Shown in pieces: positions 9,357-20,785 of a DNA stretch of 64,000 nucleotides. The stretch lies in assembly GCA_047967505.1 (NCBI GenBank), contig CM106539.1. One strand, written 5' to 3'. The first letter of the stretch is position 1. Every line of letters starts with the position of its first letter. The position numbers and the translations under genes are program-made. This DNA comes from Dipteris shenzhenensis (Eukaryota > Polypodiophyta > Polypodiopsida > Gleicheniales). The notes under the pieces are model-generated. The model did not search any database, was not told the DNA's origin, and worked only from the letters and a program-made list of their open reading frames with translations.

Positions 9357-12300
9357 ATGGCCCAGCCTGCAAGACTGCGAATCCCACCATTCGGCGAAAG
9401 CGGAAAGTTGGACGGCTCTAACTATCCACTTTAGAAGTTCAAGATGAAGACCATCCTAAGCGCATATGAGCTTTGGGACACTGCTACTGGGGTGGACGTG
9501 AGGTCGGTTACGAGATCGGATCCAGCCAATGCAGGACAACAGATAGTACCAATTGTGGATGAGATTCTTGTGTGGACAAGAAGAAATGCAGATGCACTGT
9601 GTTCTATTTTTTGCAATGTTAGTGATTCTATCGTGGCGTTAATTCAACATGTCATCACAGCGGAGGAGGCATGGACGGTCTTGAAAAATCAATACGAGAC
9701 CACGAATCAGATGCAGATTCAGAATCTGAAGACTCAACTCGCAAATGAAAATTTGTCTGCATTTGAAGCAGCAGAGAAGTTCATCACCAGGGTGAAGAAT
9801 CTATGCCATCAGATGATTGCGATTGGCATCACCATCATCGGTGAGAATCTAGCACGAAGGTGCATATGGATTCTCCCACCAAAGTACGACGGTCTTGTTA
9901 CGGCGTTGAATACGCAGAACAGAAATCCACCCCTCAACTTTGAGGATTCAGTGCGATGCTTCTAGAGGAGGAGATGCATTAAAAGATGAGGACTGGAGAA
10001 GATTCGGCTTTCTGGACTGGATCAAAGAAAGATAAGGGTAAGGACTCTAGTAACCCATCTTCTTCTGATGATAAAAAGAGAAAGAAGAAGATCAAGTGCT
10101 TCTATTGCAACAAGGCAGGGCACAAGCAGAATGAGTGCCGAAAGAAGATTACATATGAGAAGAAGAGAGTAAAGAAAGAGTCCAGCAACAGCACACAGGC
10201 AGTACCAGTAGAGTTGTTCATCGCAATTGAGGAGATTTGCACAGAGGTAGTTCATGTATCTGCGGATGAACCGTGGATCATTAACAGTGGTGCATCACAC
10301 CACATGACCAATCGGAAGGATTGGTATACCTCTCTACAGCCAATAGGGAATGACATCCTAGTAGCAGTCGGCAATGATGCAAAATGTCCAGCAAAAGCTA
10401 CGATTGCTCTCAAGTGAGATGGAGTTGTAAAATAGTTGTCCGATGTTCTTTATGTGCCAGATATCAAGAGGAACTTATTGTCTGTTTCTGCGATCACGGA
10501 TCGGGAGCTCAAAGTTCAATTCGATAAGAATGGTGCACACATCCTGGATCTTCAAAGAAAGGTCGTTGGTAAAGGTACACGGTGCAACAACATTTACAAA
10601 CTCTCAGCTTTTAGTGCTCGAGTGGATGTGAAAAACACTAAGCTGTGGCATGAGAGGTTTGGTCATCTAAACCTTAGTTCTTTGAAGGAGATGCATAAAA
10701 GTGGAATGATTGCAGACCTACCAGAAATTTCAGATCTGCCCGATGTATGTGAAGCTTGCATGATGGGCAAGCAACATCGGCAGCCCTTTCCTAAAAGGGC
10801 CAGTAGGGAAAAGGCTCCTCTCGTTCACACGGACCTCTACGAAAATATGGAGACGGAAGCTTTGGGTGGTTCCTACTACTTCATGATGCTGATCGACGAC
10901 TACAATAGAAGGATATGGATATACTTCCTGAAGACAAAAGACGAGGCTTTCAGTAGGTTCAAGGAATGGCATGTAATGGTCGAGAAAGAAACAGGAAGGT
11001 GAAGAAGTTGAGATCAGACAGAGGTGGAGAGTTCACATCAATTGAATTCGAAAGTTACTGCAAAAGTCACGGAATCAAGAGGCAAAAACCCCCGCCACAT
11101 ACATCACAACAAAATGGAGTAGTAGAATGCAAGATGTGCATCATCTGGGAAATGGGCCAAAGTACGATGAAAGGGAAAGATTTGCCAAAGACTTTCTGGG
11201 CTGAAGCATGTAACACTATAGTTTGCATCCTAAATCATAGCTACACGAAGGCTGTGAATGGGATGACTCCACTACAAGTCTTTTCTGGTAAGAAACCTTT
11301 AGCTGCATATTTCAGAGTTTTTGGATGTGACTGTTTTGTGCATGTCCCTAATGCTACCAGGACCAAATGGGAACCGAAGAGCTGGAAGTGTATTTTCTTG
11401 GGCTACAGTGAAGAGGCTAAGGGTTACCATCTCTATAACCCTATTACCGAGAAGGTAATTGTAGTCATGATGTGGTCTTCTTAGAATAGCCGCATCAATT
11501 GGAGGAGGATGCTTCCTTCCCAGACAACCAAGACCAGGATATCCATCCGGTACCGCCACCAATAGTAGACCAAACTCCCCCAATGGTGCTTGGGAGGATT
11601 CAAGACAAAGAAGATGAAGAAGAGCCTGTAGAACCACAACGGCCAAGGCCATTCCCGAAGTGGGTAAAGTAGCTTTTGGACGGTAGAGAACCTCTAGCCA
11701 TTGAGGAGGGACCATCCGAACACTGCCGGTCCAAGAGATTAGAGAAGTAAAGAAGGGTGCAGGAACACTTGGTCAACTATGCTTTGATGACAGAAGTGAT
11801 CCGTGCTGATGAACCCAAGTGTCTTGAAGAGGCACAGGGTGATGATAGGTGGATGGAGGCTATGCAATCGGAGTATGGCTCCATAATGAAGAACAACACT
11901 TGGGACCTTGTGGATCGACCACCAAAACGCAAGGTAATCAGAACCAAGTGGGTGTACAAGACCAAGTACAAGTCTGATGGCACATTGGATAAGTACAAGG
12001 CTCGGCTCATGGCAAAAGGATTTGCACAAGTACATGGTTTTGATTATCAAGATACTTTTGCTCCCACAACTCGACTAGCCACAATTCGCAGTGTTTTGGC
12101 TTTAGCTGCCCAGGGAAGTTGGCCCGTGTTTCAGATGGATGTAAAATCTGCCTTTCTTAATGGAGATCTCAAGGAGGAGGTATACGTGGAACAACCACCA
12201 GGTTTTGAGATCCCCGGTTCAGAAGGTAAAGTCTGCAAACTAAAGAAGGCACTTTACGAGCTAAAACAGGCCCCACAAGCGTGGTACCAGTGAATTGATG

Positions 12301-13309
12301 CCTACTTTTTGCAAAACGGGTTCAGGAGGAGCCCATCTGATGCAAATTTGTATATCTTCAGAGAAAGAGGTAGGTGTATGATCGTGGTCCTTTATGTGGA
12401 TGACCTTGTCATAATAGGGAACCATGAAGAAAAGATCTCACAGACAAAGCATTTGCTAGGAAGAGAGTTTGAAATGACAGACCTCGAACTAATGCATTTC
12501 TGTTTGGGGATTGAAGTTATAGATCTTCATTTCATAGCTGAAGTATGCTGGAGAGATATTGAAGGCATTTGGCATGGCTAAGTGCAAGACAGTTGGTACC
12601 CCTATGGAGGTTGATGTGAAGCTCTCAAACACGACTGGTGGATGAAGCAAAGTACAGAAGGCTTGTGGGTAGCTTGATTTACCTGTTCAACACACGGCTG
12701 GACATCAATTTTGCGACTGGTGTACTAAGCAGGTTTTCCAATAAGCCCTGGGAGAACCATTGGAGGGCAGGGATGCAGGTGATGAAATACATCAAAGGCA
12801 CACTTGATTATGGCATCACCTATACCAAGGGCAACATCTTGACCGGATTCTGTGACTCGGATTGGGCAAGAGACATGGACAGCAGGAGATCAGTGATAGG
12901 GTACTGTTTCTCACTTGGATCTGGAGTTGTGTCATGGGTCAGCAAGAAGCAACCCACAGTTGCTCTTTCTTCTACCGAGGCCGAGTACAAATCTGCATGC
13001 TTTGCTTCTTGTGAGGCAGTGTGGTTGAGGAGGATTTTGGGGGACATGGGTGCAATGCAGAACAAGCCTACAAAGTTATCATGTGACAATCAGAGTTGTA
13101 TGGCGATTGCAAAGAACCCGATGTTCCACGCTCACACAAAACACATTGAGATTCAATATCACTTTGTACGTGAGCTCATCATGGATGGAGAGGTCGACTT
13201 GGTGTACTGTCTGACTACAGAGAATGTTGTGGACATCTTCACGAAGGCTCTTGGAAGAGACTTGCTGGAGAGGCATCTTCATCAACTTGGCATTGGGCCA
13301 AAAAAGTAA
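9357..13309 (+). pseudogene. copia-1 gag-pol, decayed
   Basis: One continuous polyprotein order is seen. Gag starts with ATG at 9357 (MAQPARLR...) and runs to about 9965. A CCHC zinc knuckle is at 10097 (CFYCNKAGHKQNEC). The protease site reads INSGASHHM near 10280. The integrase (10436-11480) has HTD, RSDRGGEF and QNGVVE. The reverse transcriptase (11757-12581) has LYVDDLVI, and RNase H (12638-13309) has DSDWARD and STEAEY. It is broken by TAG at 9432 (expected Trp), a frame change at about 9965-9985, stops at 10415 and 10432, a frame change near 10990, loss of continuity at 11482-11757, TGA at 12291 and a frame change near 12600. The protease catalytic Asp is replaced by Asn. The element cannot be autonomous. 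A 5' LTR was not found upstream. Confidence 0.92.
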
Positions 13310-13329
13310 GTTCACTTGCGGGTGGACAT

Positions 13330-13339
13330 TGAGGGGGGG
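13330..13339 (+). other. polypurine tract of copia-1
   Basis: TGAGGGGGGG stands directly before TGTTAGATATC. It lies 20 bases after the RNase H stop codon, in the place expected for the plus-strand primer. Confidence 0.8.
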
Positions 13340-13658
13340 TGTTAGATATCAATGCTCCACTCTCGTGTAACTATGCGGGAACCAGCTAACTCTACTTGTA
13401 AGCCCCCCATATGAGGAGAAGGCATTTGAGTAGCTCGGTTATCCGGTAGGTCCTAGTTTGGACACTAGATGGGGGCCATGTGTGGCCTGATGGCTGGACG
13501 GCTTCATATAGAGTTGGCACACCACCAACTAGGCTACATGCAAGTGCAGGAAGGCATCCCTTAACTGACCGCACTGAGGGTAGACGGAGCATTTTTCGGG
13601 GCAACCCACTCTCGGGTTACAGGAGCTTGGAGCCTTAGATGATCGCGGATGGCTCTGG
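13340..13658 (+). mobile_element. copia-1 3' LTR, first part
   Basis: The segment starts TGTTAGATATC after the polypurine tract. It is interrupted at 13659 by the gag-only element and resumes at 16304 after that element and its TCTGG duplication. The first part is GC-richer than the surroundings. Confidence 0.75.
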
Positions 13659-13956
13659 TGTTGGAACACTGAAAGGAAAGAGTAGAGTGGACACAAAATC
13701 AGAATACTTGCATATAGAATGAAGAAGAAAGAGGTCCTTAAGTAGGCACCTCATACAAGGTCACTGACATCACTGATGACCTCAAAGCTCCACAATCATC
13801 TCCTCAATCTGCTCCTAGATTCACTCAATCATCCTCTCAATCATCCTATGTGGCTTTTCCACCACCTAACTGTGCTTGTGGGCACCTAACTGTGCCTCTA
13901 GCACTCACACATAGAAACATAAGGTGTGCCTGAGGCATACACCTTGAGATATAACA
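13659..13956 (-). repeat. 3' LTR of the gag-only element
   Basis: 298 bp bounded on the + strand by TGTTGGAACACTG and GAGATATAACA. It aligns with 16022-16298 along its length. Confidence 0.93.
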
Positions 13957-13971
13957 AACCCCCCCTCAAGG
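13957..13971 (-). other. polypurine tract of the gag-only element
   Basis: On the minus strand it reads CCTTGAGGGGGGGTT immediately before TGTTATATC. Confidence 0.85.
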
Positions 13972-14331
13972 AAATGCCTCAGGCTATGTCAAGGATACAT
14001 CTAGTCTCATAGTTTCTCATGCCATCTCATGGTGGTCAAGGATAAATCTATGGCTAGGTTCTCATGCTAGCAAGGTTTCCCTTGGGTGTAAGGTAAACAG
14101 AAAGGGATACAAACAGACCTTCCAATGGTTATCTCCCCTACATGTACATGCACACAATGTCTGCAGGAGGTACCATGGAACAAAACATACACATGGTCTA
14201 CATCATAAGGTGACCAGAGGTGTTTACAAAACACACAAAACACAATAGTTTATTTTCATTCATTTTGGAGGACTATCCAGGCTGAGTACCTTGACATAAA
14301 AAGAGAGATCTGGAGCATACATAGAGATGAT

Positions 14332-15162
14332 TTAAAATGCATAATCTTCATGGGATGCCTCATCTTGTGGAGGCAAATTCACTGTAAGTAGATTTGCATT
14401 TTCTGTCTTTGCTTTGTCTCTGCAAAACTTCTCACTATGGTTGTTTTTGCCACAGTGCTTGCATGGATTTACTTTGAAGCAGTCCTTTGAAAGGTGATTT
14501 GTCTTTCCACAGTGATTGCAAGGAGTATACTTGCCCTTCTGGAATTTCATAACATAAGCAGTGTCATTGCCTTTCCTTAGCTCCATATGTCTTTCTTCTT
14601 CTTGGAGAGCTGAGATAATGCCTTCAAGGTTAGGATTGGGAAGATTCTTCAAAGTGCTAACAATGTGATCAAAACTTTCAATCATACTCTTAAGTAACAC
14701 TGCCATAGCATCATCAGGGGTGATAGGAGAGTTGATAGAAGCTAACTGAGTCATAAGGCTCCGCATATAGTTGACATGAGCAGCTAAAGTAGTATCACTT
14801 GCCATCTTTAATTCAAAGAAAGAGATTTTAAGTGATAGTTTAGATATGTGAGAGCTTGCACCAAAAATCAAGTCTAGCTTCTGCCAAGCTTCCGATGGAG
14901 ACTCCAAGTCAGAGATATGATGTATGTAATCATCACCCAAAGCTAAAGCAATTATACCATATGCTTTTTCTTCTCTTGCTGGATCCCTTGCCGGTCGTGT
15001 CGGAGTTGAAGATTGTCCAGCATTTGAGGCCATAGAAGAAGCGGTAGGAGTAGGTTTGACAAGTCCCCATAAGTTCTCCCGCATCAATGCAAATTTCACC
15101 TTCATTTGCCAAGTACGGAAGCCCTTTCCATTGAACTTCTCAAGATTATATAAGGTAGCCAT
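14332..15162 (-). CDS. copia-type Gag with two zinc knuckles
   Basis: The product has 276 aa from ATG at 15162 (MATLYNLEKFNGKGF); an upstream extension to 15234 has only a TTG start, so I prefer the ATG. The N-terminal half fits the UBN2/DUF4219 gag pattern: WQMKVKFALM, AYGIIALALGDDYIHHI, EAWQKL. The C-terminal part carries two CCHC knuckles, CNHCGKTNHLSKDC and CKHCGKNNHSEKFC. Gag assembles particles and binds RNA through the knuckles. The frame is fully open from start to stop. That contrasts with the ruined frames of neighbouring elements and suggests recent activity or constraint on Gag alone. The stop lies about 360 bp before the polypurine tract, with no pol in between. Confidence 0.9.
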   Translation of the reverse strand: MATLYNLEKFNGKGFRTWQMKVKFALMRENLWGLVKPTPTASSMASNAGQSSTPTRPARDPAREEKAYGIIALALGDDYIHHISDLESPSEAWQKLDLIFGASSHISKLSLKISFFELKMASDTTLAAHVNYMRSLMTQLASINSPITPDDAMAVLLKSMIESFDHIVSTLKNLPNPNLEGIISALQEEERHMELRKGNDTAYVMKFQKGKYTPCNHCGKTNHLSKDCFKVNPCKHCGKNNHSEKFCRDKAKTENANLLTVNLPPQDEASHEDYAF

Positions 15163-16008
15163 GAGAGGGTCTAACCCAGATATTGGGTAGTGTCTATCTC
15201 TCTTACAAGGCAAAAAGAACTGAAATACTTCCAAAGTATAGGCACTTGATGTAGCAAATAGTAGTGACTAGTTTTCAAACAATGATGCTACTTTTTGCAT
15301 GCTTCATAGAAGTGGATGAAATAAACACTTTCCAATCACAACCAGGTCTAGCAAGTCAAAACAAAACTGAAGCAACACTTGTAGTGAAGTTATTGAAAAC
15401 TTCAAAAGACCAGAAATGCTAGAGTAGCATTTTATGTAGCATCATTTTCAAAAGTATGTCAAAACTGTCAAAACTAGAGAGCTGAACTTGGAGGGCTCAT
15501 ATCACACTCTTCAAAGCAAAAGAAAGGGGGCTTTCTGAGGCAAAAGAAAGCTGGTATACCACAGTAGATCCTCTGGGAAGAAGAGGCGAAAATATGCATC
15601 AGGTCGCCTTCACCATCTTGAACAAAGTCGACTGGTTTTTCTCTGTTTTCTCCTTCAATATGCAGCCATTGCTACTCAGATTTTGGCACAAGGTAGCTCT
15701 AGGTATGGAGAAGCTTGCCCTGAAAGGAATTAGACAAAGACGGAGCAGGCGCAGAGAAATCGCAGGAAGAATAATCGAAAATTTTCGTGCAATGGCGACC
15801 AGCAGAGCGCATATTTCGTCAATTGCTTGCAGCCTGAAATTTGCCCCAACAAGAGGGATCTCCACCAGTAGGAAGGGCGTGGGAAATGGGTGAGAATCGG
15901 AGGAGAACAAGCTCAAGCAAATTTTTGGAAGAAGAGGGAGAGATGGTGAAGAAGAAGAAGAGGAAGAAGATGATGATGTGGCAGAAATGGGCTCAAGGGG
16001 GATCAAAT
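15163..16008 (-). other. leader of the gag-only element
   Basis: About 850 bp between primer site and gag start, non-coding as far as can be seen. It has a purine-rich GAAGAAG tract at about 15930-15975 on the + strand. Open frames on both strands cross the primer site and look fortuitous. Confidence 0.55.
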
Positions 16009-16021
16009 GGCTCTGATACCA
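16009..16021 (-). other. primer binding site, initiator tRNA-Met type
   Basis: The minus strand reads TGGTATCAGAGCC directly after the end of the 5' LTR. This is the standard plant copia primer site. Confidence 0.92.
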
Positions 16022-16298
16022 TGTTGGAACATTGAAAGGAAAGAGTAGAGTGGACACAAAATCAGAATACTTGCATATAGAATGAAGAAGAAAGAGGTCC
16101 TTAAGTAGGCACCTCATACAAGGTCACTGACATCACTGATGACCTCAAAGCTCCACAATCTGCTCCTAGATTCACTCAATCATCCTATGTGGCTTTTCCA
16201 CCACCTAACTGTGCTTGTGGGCACCTAACTGTGCCTCTAGCACTCACACATAGAAACATAAGGTGTGCCTGAGGCATACACCTTGAGATATCCCAACA
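16022..16298 (-). repeat. 5' LTR of the gag-only element
   Basis: 277 bp, matching 13659-13956. It lacks about 20 bases in the CAATCATCTC-rich part and ends ATATCCCAACA instead of ATATAACA. Confidence 0.92.
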
Positions 16299-16303
16299 TC
16301 TGG

Positions 16304-16664
16304 GCCGAATGAAGACTATAGGTTAGTTGCTCTGTTTTGCGCACCAATTCTATCATATGGTCAGTGGCCTATTTCGAGACCGAGTCGACCATTTTGGGCG
16401 GACTAGGTCAACTGACTATGACTGGTGTCTATATAAGAGCAAGCCCGTGAAGCCCATTTCATCACTGGCTACAGCAACCCTGATTCCTTAGCATCCAGCC
16501 TCCGTCTTCTACTATTTCCAGCACGCCATCGAAGCTTCTTTCACAGGAGCACACGGTTGGGATGCAGTGCCATCTATTGTATCAGTTCTACAGTAATCAA
16601 TTTTTTTTTCCATACTATCTTGTTTTCTCTCTTGCGTACGAGATCCTATTATCTGTTGAGCACA
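16304..16664 (+). mobile_element. copia-1 3' LTR, second part
   Basis: This continues the LTR after the nested element. It contains a strong TATA box (16429-16438). The right end is set at GTTGAGCACA by the usual CA terminus and is not confirmed, because the 5' LTR is missing. Confidence 0.5.
16429..16438 (+). promoter_or_regulatory. TATA box of the copia-1 LTR
   Basis: TCTATATAAG is followed about 30 bases later by a C/A-rich segment, typical of an LTR U3/R boundary. It would have driven element transcription in the + direction. Confidence 0.5.
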
Positions 16665-16713
16665 GACGTTGTATTATTTTCTTACACATGCATGGTCCAC
16701 ATCAGAATGCCTT

Positions 16714-17914
16714 TTACTCAAAATGACATTGACCCAAAGGCTTTGAAATGACATTCATAAACTTGCATGCCATTGCATAAAATTTGCACCTTGTCCACCA
16801 AAAAGGGGCTAGATACACATCCATCGCTTTTACCTTATACTTGCTCGGCATGGCACAATGAGTGCCAACATCAAATGATCCTTCTTTATGGGTCATCCAA
16901 GGAGTAATATTGTATATTGTGATTGTTGTAAGCCACGTGGATCATGATGTGGATTAATGTCCCAAGGGATTAACACCATCCATAGCCAGCCCAAGATGCA
17001 AATGATGAGGCTCAAGCCTTAATATGGTCACTTCTTCTCTATGTGTCTCCAAGCCTTTCCATTTGCAGGGATACTTAATATTCCATCTGTCGAGAAATTG
17101 TGAGAATTCCAATCCATAAGACCAGCTAACAATCCACAACAAAACAAATGAGTGATGCATGTTGAAATTGGAATGTGCTACAATACCTCTCTTGAAATGT
17201 TTTGTCCTTGTATGTCTTGTCGATATCGAGATGGACCATATTGTGGATAGGTTGTAGAGTGCTCGTATGTTCTTCTGTAAAGAATGCAATCATTAGAACA
17301 TGCATGAATTGACTTGTAATCCATTCCTGATGATGCCAGCATTTTCTTTGCATCCTTTCTTGAGTCGCGCGAGCATGGTATTTCCTTTTTTGGAAGTAGT
17401 GTTTAGAGTAACTTGAGACATTGATCCATTCAATGAATTTGAAGAAACTAATTGGAAGAACATGCATGAAACTATAGTTTATACTACACCAAAACTCTTA
17501 CCAAAAGAGGGACAAATGCTAGTGTCTGACCATCCATAAGTTGCTTGTAAATTCAAGATCAGAATAATGGTTGCAAGATGAGATTTTCTTACCACTTCAT
17601 ACAACATGATGCTTGCTTCACGTTGCAAGCTCTCCTCTTCAAGTCTCATGTTATCCTCCCTATTCACTTCCATATCTTCATCACTTTCATTTTGGGTTGA
17701 AGGAGCATGAAACTATGGTTTATACTACACCAAAACTCTTACCCAAAGAGGGACAAATGCTAGTGTCTGACCATCCATAAGTTGCTTGTAAATTCAAGAT
17801 CAGAATAATGGTTGCAAGATGAGATTTTCTTGCCACTTCATACAACATGATGCTTGCTTCACGTTGCAAGCTCTCCTCTTCAAGTCTCATGTTATCCTCC
17901 CTATTTACTTCCAT
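16714..17914 (-). pseudogene. CACTA (En/Spm) transposase remnant, tnp2-like
   Basis: Minus-strand frames hold, in N-to-C order, pieces typical of the tnp2 transposase. LYEVVRKSHLATIILILNLQATYGWSD (17479-17673, given here in part) corresponds to the 'LY.G..SSLLS..LLLLNLK..HGWSD' region. FFTEEHTSTLQ occurs near 17260. HLGLAMDGVNPLGH at about 16954-16995 corresponds to the 'RLGLA.DGFNPFG' motif. KVKAMDVYLAPFW lies at about 16800-16840. The frames are interrupted by several shifts. No CACTA termini were found. The N-terminal piece is duplicated in tandem. Confidence 0.65.
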
Positions 17915-17945
17915 ATCTTCATCGTTTTCATGTGGGTCGAAGGAG
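17465..17945. repeat. tandem duplication of about 241 bp in the CACTA remnant
   Basis: 17465-17705 and 17706-17945 are nearly identical. Both begin CATGAAACTAT and end GGTYGAAGGAG, with about ten differences. Both encode the same 64-codon minus-strand piece. Confidence 0.93.
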
Positions 17946-18719
17946 CATCAAAAGTAAGACTTTATCATGTCCTAAATTATTTCATCCTCATTTAGTGCAT
18001 CCCACTCTTCAATGCATCTATCATGCTGCTCTTGATCTTCCCTTAGAGTGTGTCAATATCCTTGGATCAACATCAACTCATGAGGATGATTATGCAAGGC
18101 GTGTACTCTTAGACTTCCTAATCATTTTCATCTCCCTACATGAAAAGGATTTAGTTAATTGACTCTACAAGCACAAAAATTTAGTACATGAAATGAATTT
18201 AGTGAATTCACTCAACTTAAGGCAAAATGAGACTTCTACATCATTGTTGAATAGTATCGCAAGTAAAGGTTGGAAGTGATCATATCACTTTGTGTGTCCT
18301 ATTGATATGATGCATTGTCTCGTTATTTGTTCTCTGCTTTGTGCACAATCACACAACAATTGTTCATATTGATTTTCTCTACTAGTCTCTCTTTGGATTC
18401 CATGAGCTTGAAGACATCTACAAAGGTTGCACTTTCTTATTAAAACACTATGTTATTGCATAATCCATACATGATGACAAAACATGAAAAAAAAATATCC
18501 TACCTATTTTAATTCCTGACAATACTCTATTTCATTGATATTTTTGTCAAAAATCTCTCTGAAAATTTTACTAGAGTCAATATTTCCGTCAAAAAATGCA
18601 TCCATAATCTCCTTCATGGACAAAACTTTGTACAATGGATTTTGTGATCCAAAAGATGTTAAGTTGGCTTATAAAACTAATGGAAGTTCCATACCATGTA
18701 CTCACAGATTTGACGCGGA
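17946..18719. other. no recognisable gene
   Basis: AT-rich sequence with short frames only. It may include more of the CACTA remnant, but no motif was seen. Confidence 0.4.
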
Positions 18720-20330
18720 TAGCATAGCATTACGGTATAGCATTATGACTACTAGCGAGGCAATTTTTTCTACTCCCATGCATGATGCATGAGCAAAAAC
18801 ATGGAAATATGGCTTCTTGACCATGCGGTACATCAATCATCATGATACTTTGCATGCGCCCTAAGTAGGTGAGCTTAAGGCGCTTGCAAAGTATCATGGC
18901 CATGGGTCCCATTTGCATGCTTAGAAGGCCACCAAGCATTTTTTCCATGCTACACATGCGTGATGCATTAGAAAAAACTGGAAATATGGCTTCCTGACCA
19001 TGCAAATGGTACTCGATGGTCATGATACTTTGCTCTAAAGTAGGATATTTTAAGGCCCTTGCAAAGTATCATGGCCATTGAGGGCCATTTGCATGCCTAG
19101 AAGGCCACTGAGACATTTGTTTCACGCACATGCATCATGCACGAGAGTAGAAATATGGAAATATAGCTTCTTAACAATGAAAATGGTACTTGATGGTCAT
19201 GATATTTTGCACGAGACTTAAAAGGCCCTTGCAAATTATCATGGCCATTGAGTACCATTTGCATGCCTAGAAGGCCTTTGAGGTACCATTTTCACGTACA
19301 TGCGTGATGCATGAGCTAAAACATGGAAATATGGCCTTTTGACATTGAAAATGGTACTTAATGGTCATGATACTTTTCATGGTCCTTAAAATAGATGATT
19401 CCCCTTGCAAAGCATCATGGCCATTGGGTCCCATTTACATGCCTAGAAGGCCATCGAGGCATTTTTTTCACGCACATGCATGATGCATGAGCAAAAACAT
19501 GAAAATATGGCTTCTTGATCATGATAATGGTACTCTATGGTCATGATACTTTGTAAAAGCCTTAAAGTAGCTATTTTTAAGGCCCTTGCAAAGTATCATG
19601 GCCATAGGGTCCCATTTGCATACCTAGAAGGGCATCGAGGAATTTTTTTATACACATGCATGATGCATGAGCAAAAACATGAGAATATAGCTTCTTGACC
19701 ATGAAAATGGTACTAGATGGTCATAATAATTTTCACCAGACTTATATTAGGTGAGTTTAAGGCCCTTGCAAAGTATCATGGCCATCAGGTCCTATGATGC
19801 ATAAGAAAAAACATGGAAATATGGCTTCCTGACCATGCAAATGGTACTCGATGGTCACAATACTTTGCACGAGCCTTAAAGTAGGTGAGTTTAAGTCCCT
19901 TGCAAAGTATAATTTCCATCAGGTACAATTTTAATGCCTACAAGACCACCAAGGATCTTTTTCATGCACATGCGTGATGCATGAGTAAAAACATGAAAAT
20001 ATGGCCTCTTGACAATGCAAATGGTACTTGATTGTCATGATACTTTGCACAGGTCTTAAAATGGGTGAGTTTAAGACCCTTGAAAAGTATCATAGCCATC
20101 AGGGGGCCATTTTCTAAAAGGCCACCAAGGAATTTTTCTCATGCACCTGTGTGATGCATGAGAACATGGAAATGTTGCTTCGTGACCATGTAAGTGGTAC
20201 TACTTTGCATGGGCCTTACAATAGGTTCTCTTGCAAAGTATCATGGCCATCAAGTGCCATTCACATGCCTTGAAGGCCACCTAGGTAACATTTTAACCTC
20301 ATTTTCACACACATGCATGATGCATGATCA
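18720..20330. repeat. foldback satellite array, unit about 178 bp, block 1
   Basis: About nine copies are marked by CTTGCAAAGTATCATGGCC near 18883, 19059, 19234, 19413, 19586, 19768, 19901, 20081 and 20230. Spacing is mostly 173-182 bases, with two shorter units. Each unit holds two arms that are near-perfect reverse complements. In the copy at 18988-19105, GGCTTC...CATGCAAATGG...CATGATACTTTGC (18988-19033) pairs with GCAAAGTATCATGGCCATTG...CATTTGCATG...GAAGGCC (19061-19105). The short loop sometimes has its own CCTTAAA/TTTAAGG stem. No coding capacity is evident. Confidence 0.9.
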
Positions 20331-20785
20331 CAGGGGAGGAAAAATGTGTATTTGAGAGTGAAGGGGGCTTTGAAACCATGCAACTGTGGGAGGGGAGGGC
20401 TTTTCTTGGCTATAATGATTTGTTTCTCCCCTCTTGAGGCCTTTATATAGCTATGGTTTAAGGGGCTTTCCACCCTTCATTCAATATGTTAGTTTGTGTG
20501 ACTTTGGGTGCCTCTTGTTTCTATGATCAGACAATCCCCCTTGGTATTTTTCCATCTGAGAATTTTCACCACTCTTGATACCGGCATCCCCTTAAATGAC
20601 GACCTTGTTGGATGACTTTACATGTTGATATGAGGGATAAAAAGGTTGGAGCTCCGGGATGAGAACTCTATGGATGAAAAGTGATGTGTGCAAAGTCCCA
20701 TTGCCCACATTGTTGGTAGCCTAACCTAGCATAGGTAGCAATTTTGACCATTGGAGAATCTCTCTTGCACTCCAGAGCCCATGAC
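20331..20785. other. spacer between the two satellite blocks
   Basis: Unique sequence with no gene recognised. It begins soon after the last complete unit, at TGCATGATCACAGGGGAGG. Confidence 0.6.

Larger units (their letters stand above)
13659..16298 (-). mobile_element. complete gag-only (TR-GAG-like) retrotransposon nested in the copia-1 LTR
   Basis: The 2.64-kb element has LTRs at 13659-13956 and 16022-16298. A 5-bp target duplication TCTGG lies at 13654-13658 and 16299-16303. A polypurine tract stands beside the left LTR, and a primer site matching initiator tRNA-Met beside the right LTR. Both signals orient it on the minus strand. The only gene is a gag; no protease, integrase or RT is present. 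It must have been moved in trans by a copia element. The LTRs are very similar apart from small indels, including about 20 bases missing from the right copy, so the insertion is fairly recent relative to copia-1. Confidence 0.92.

Noticed and set aside
15599-16117. 172-codon minus-strand frame with a Ser run in the gag-only element
   Set aside because: It crosses the LTR border and the primer site, starts in the LTR and ends before gag. It is better explained as open leader sequence.
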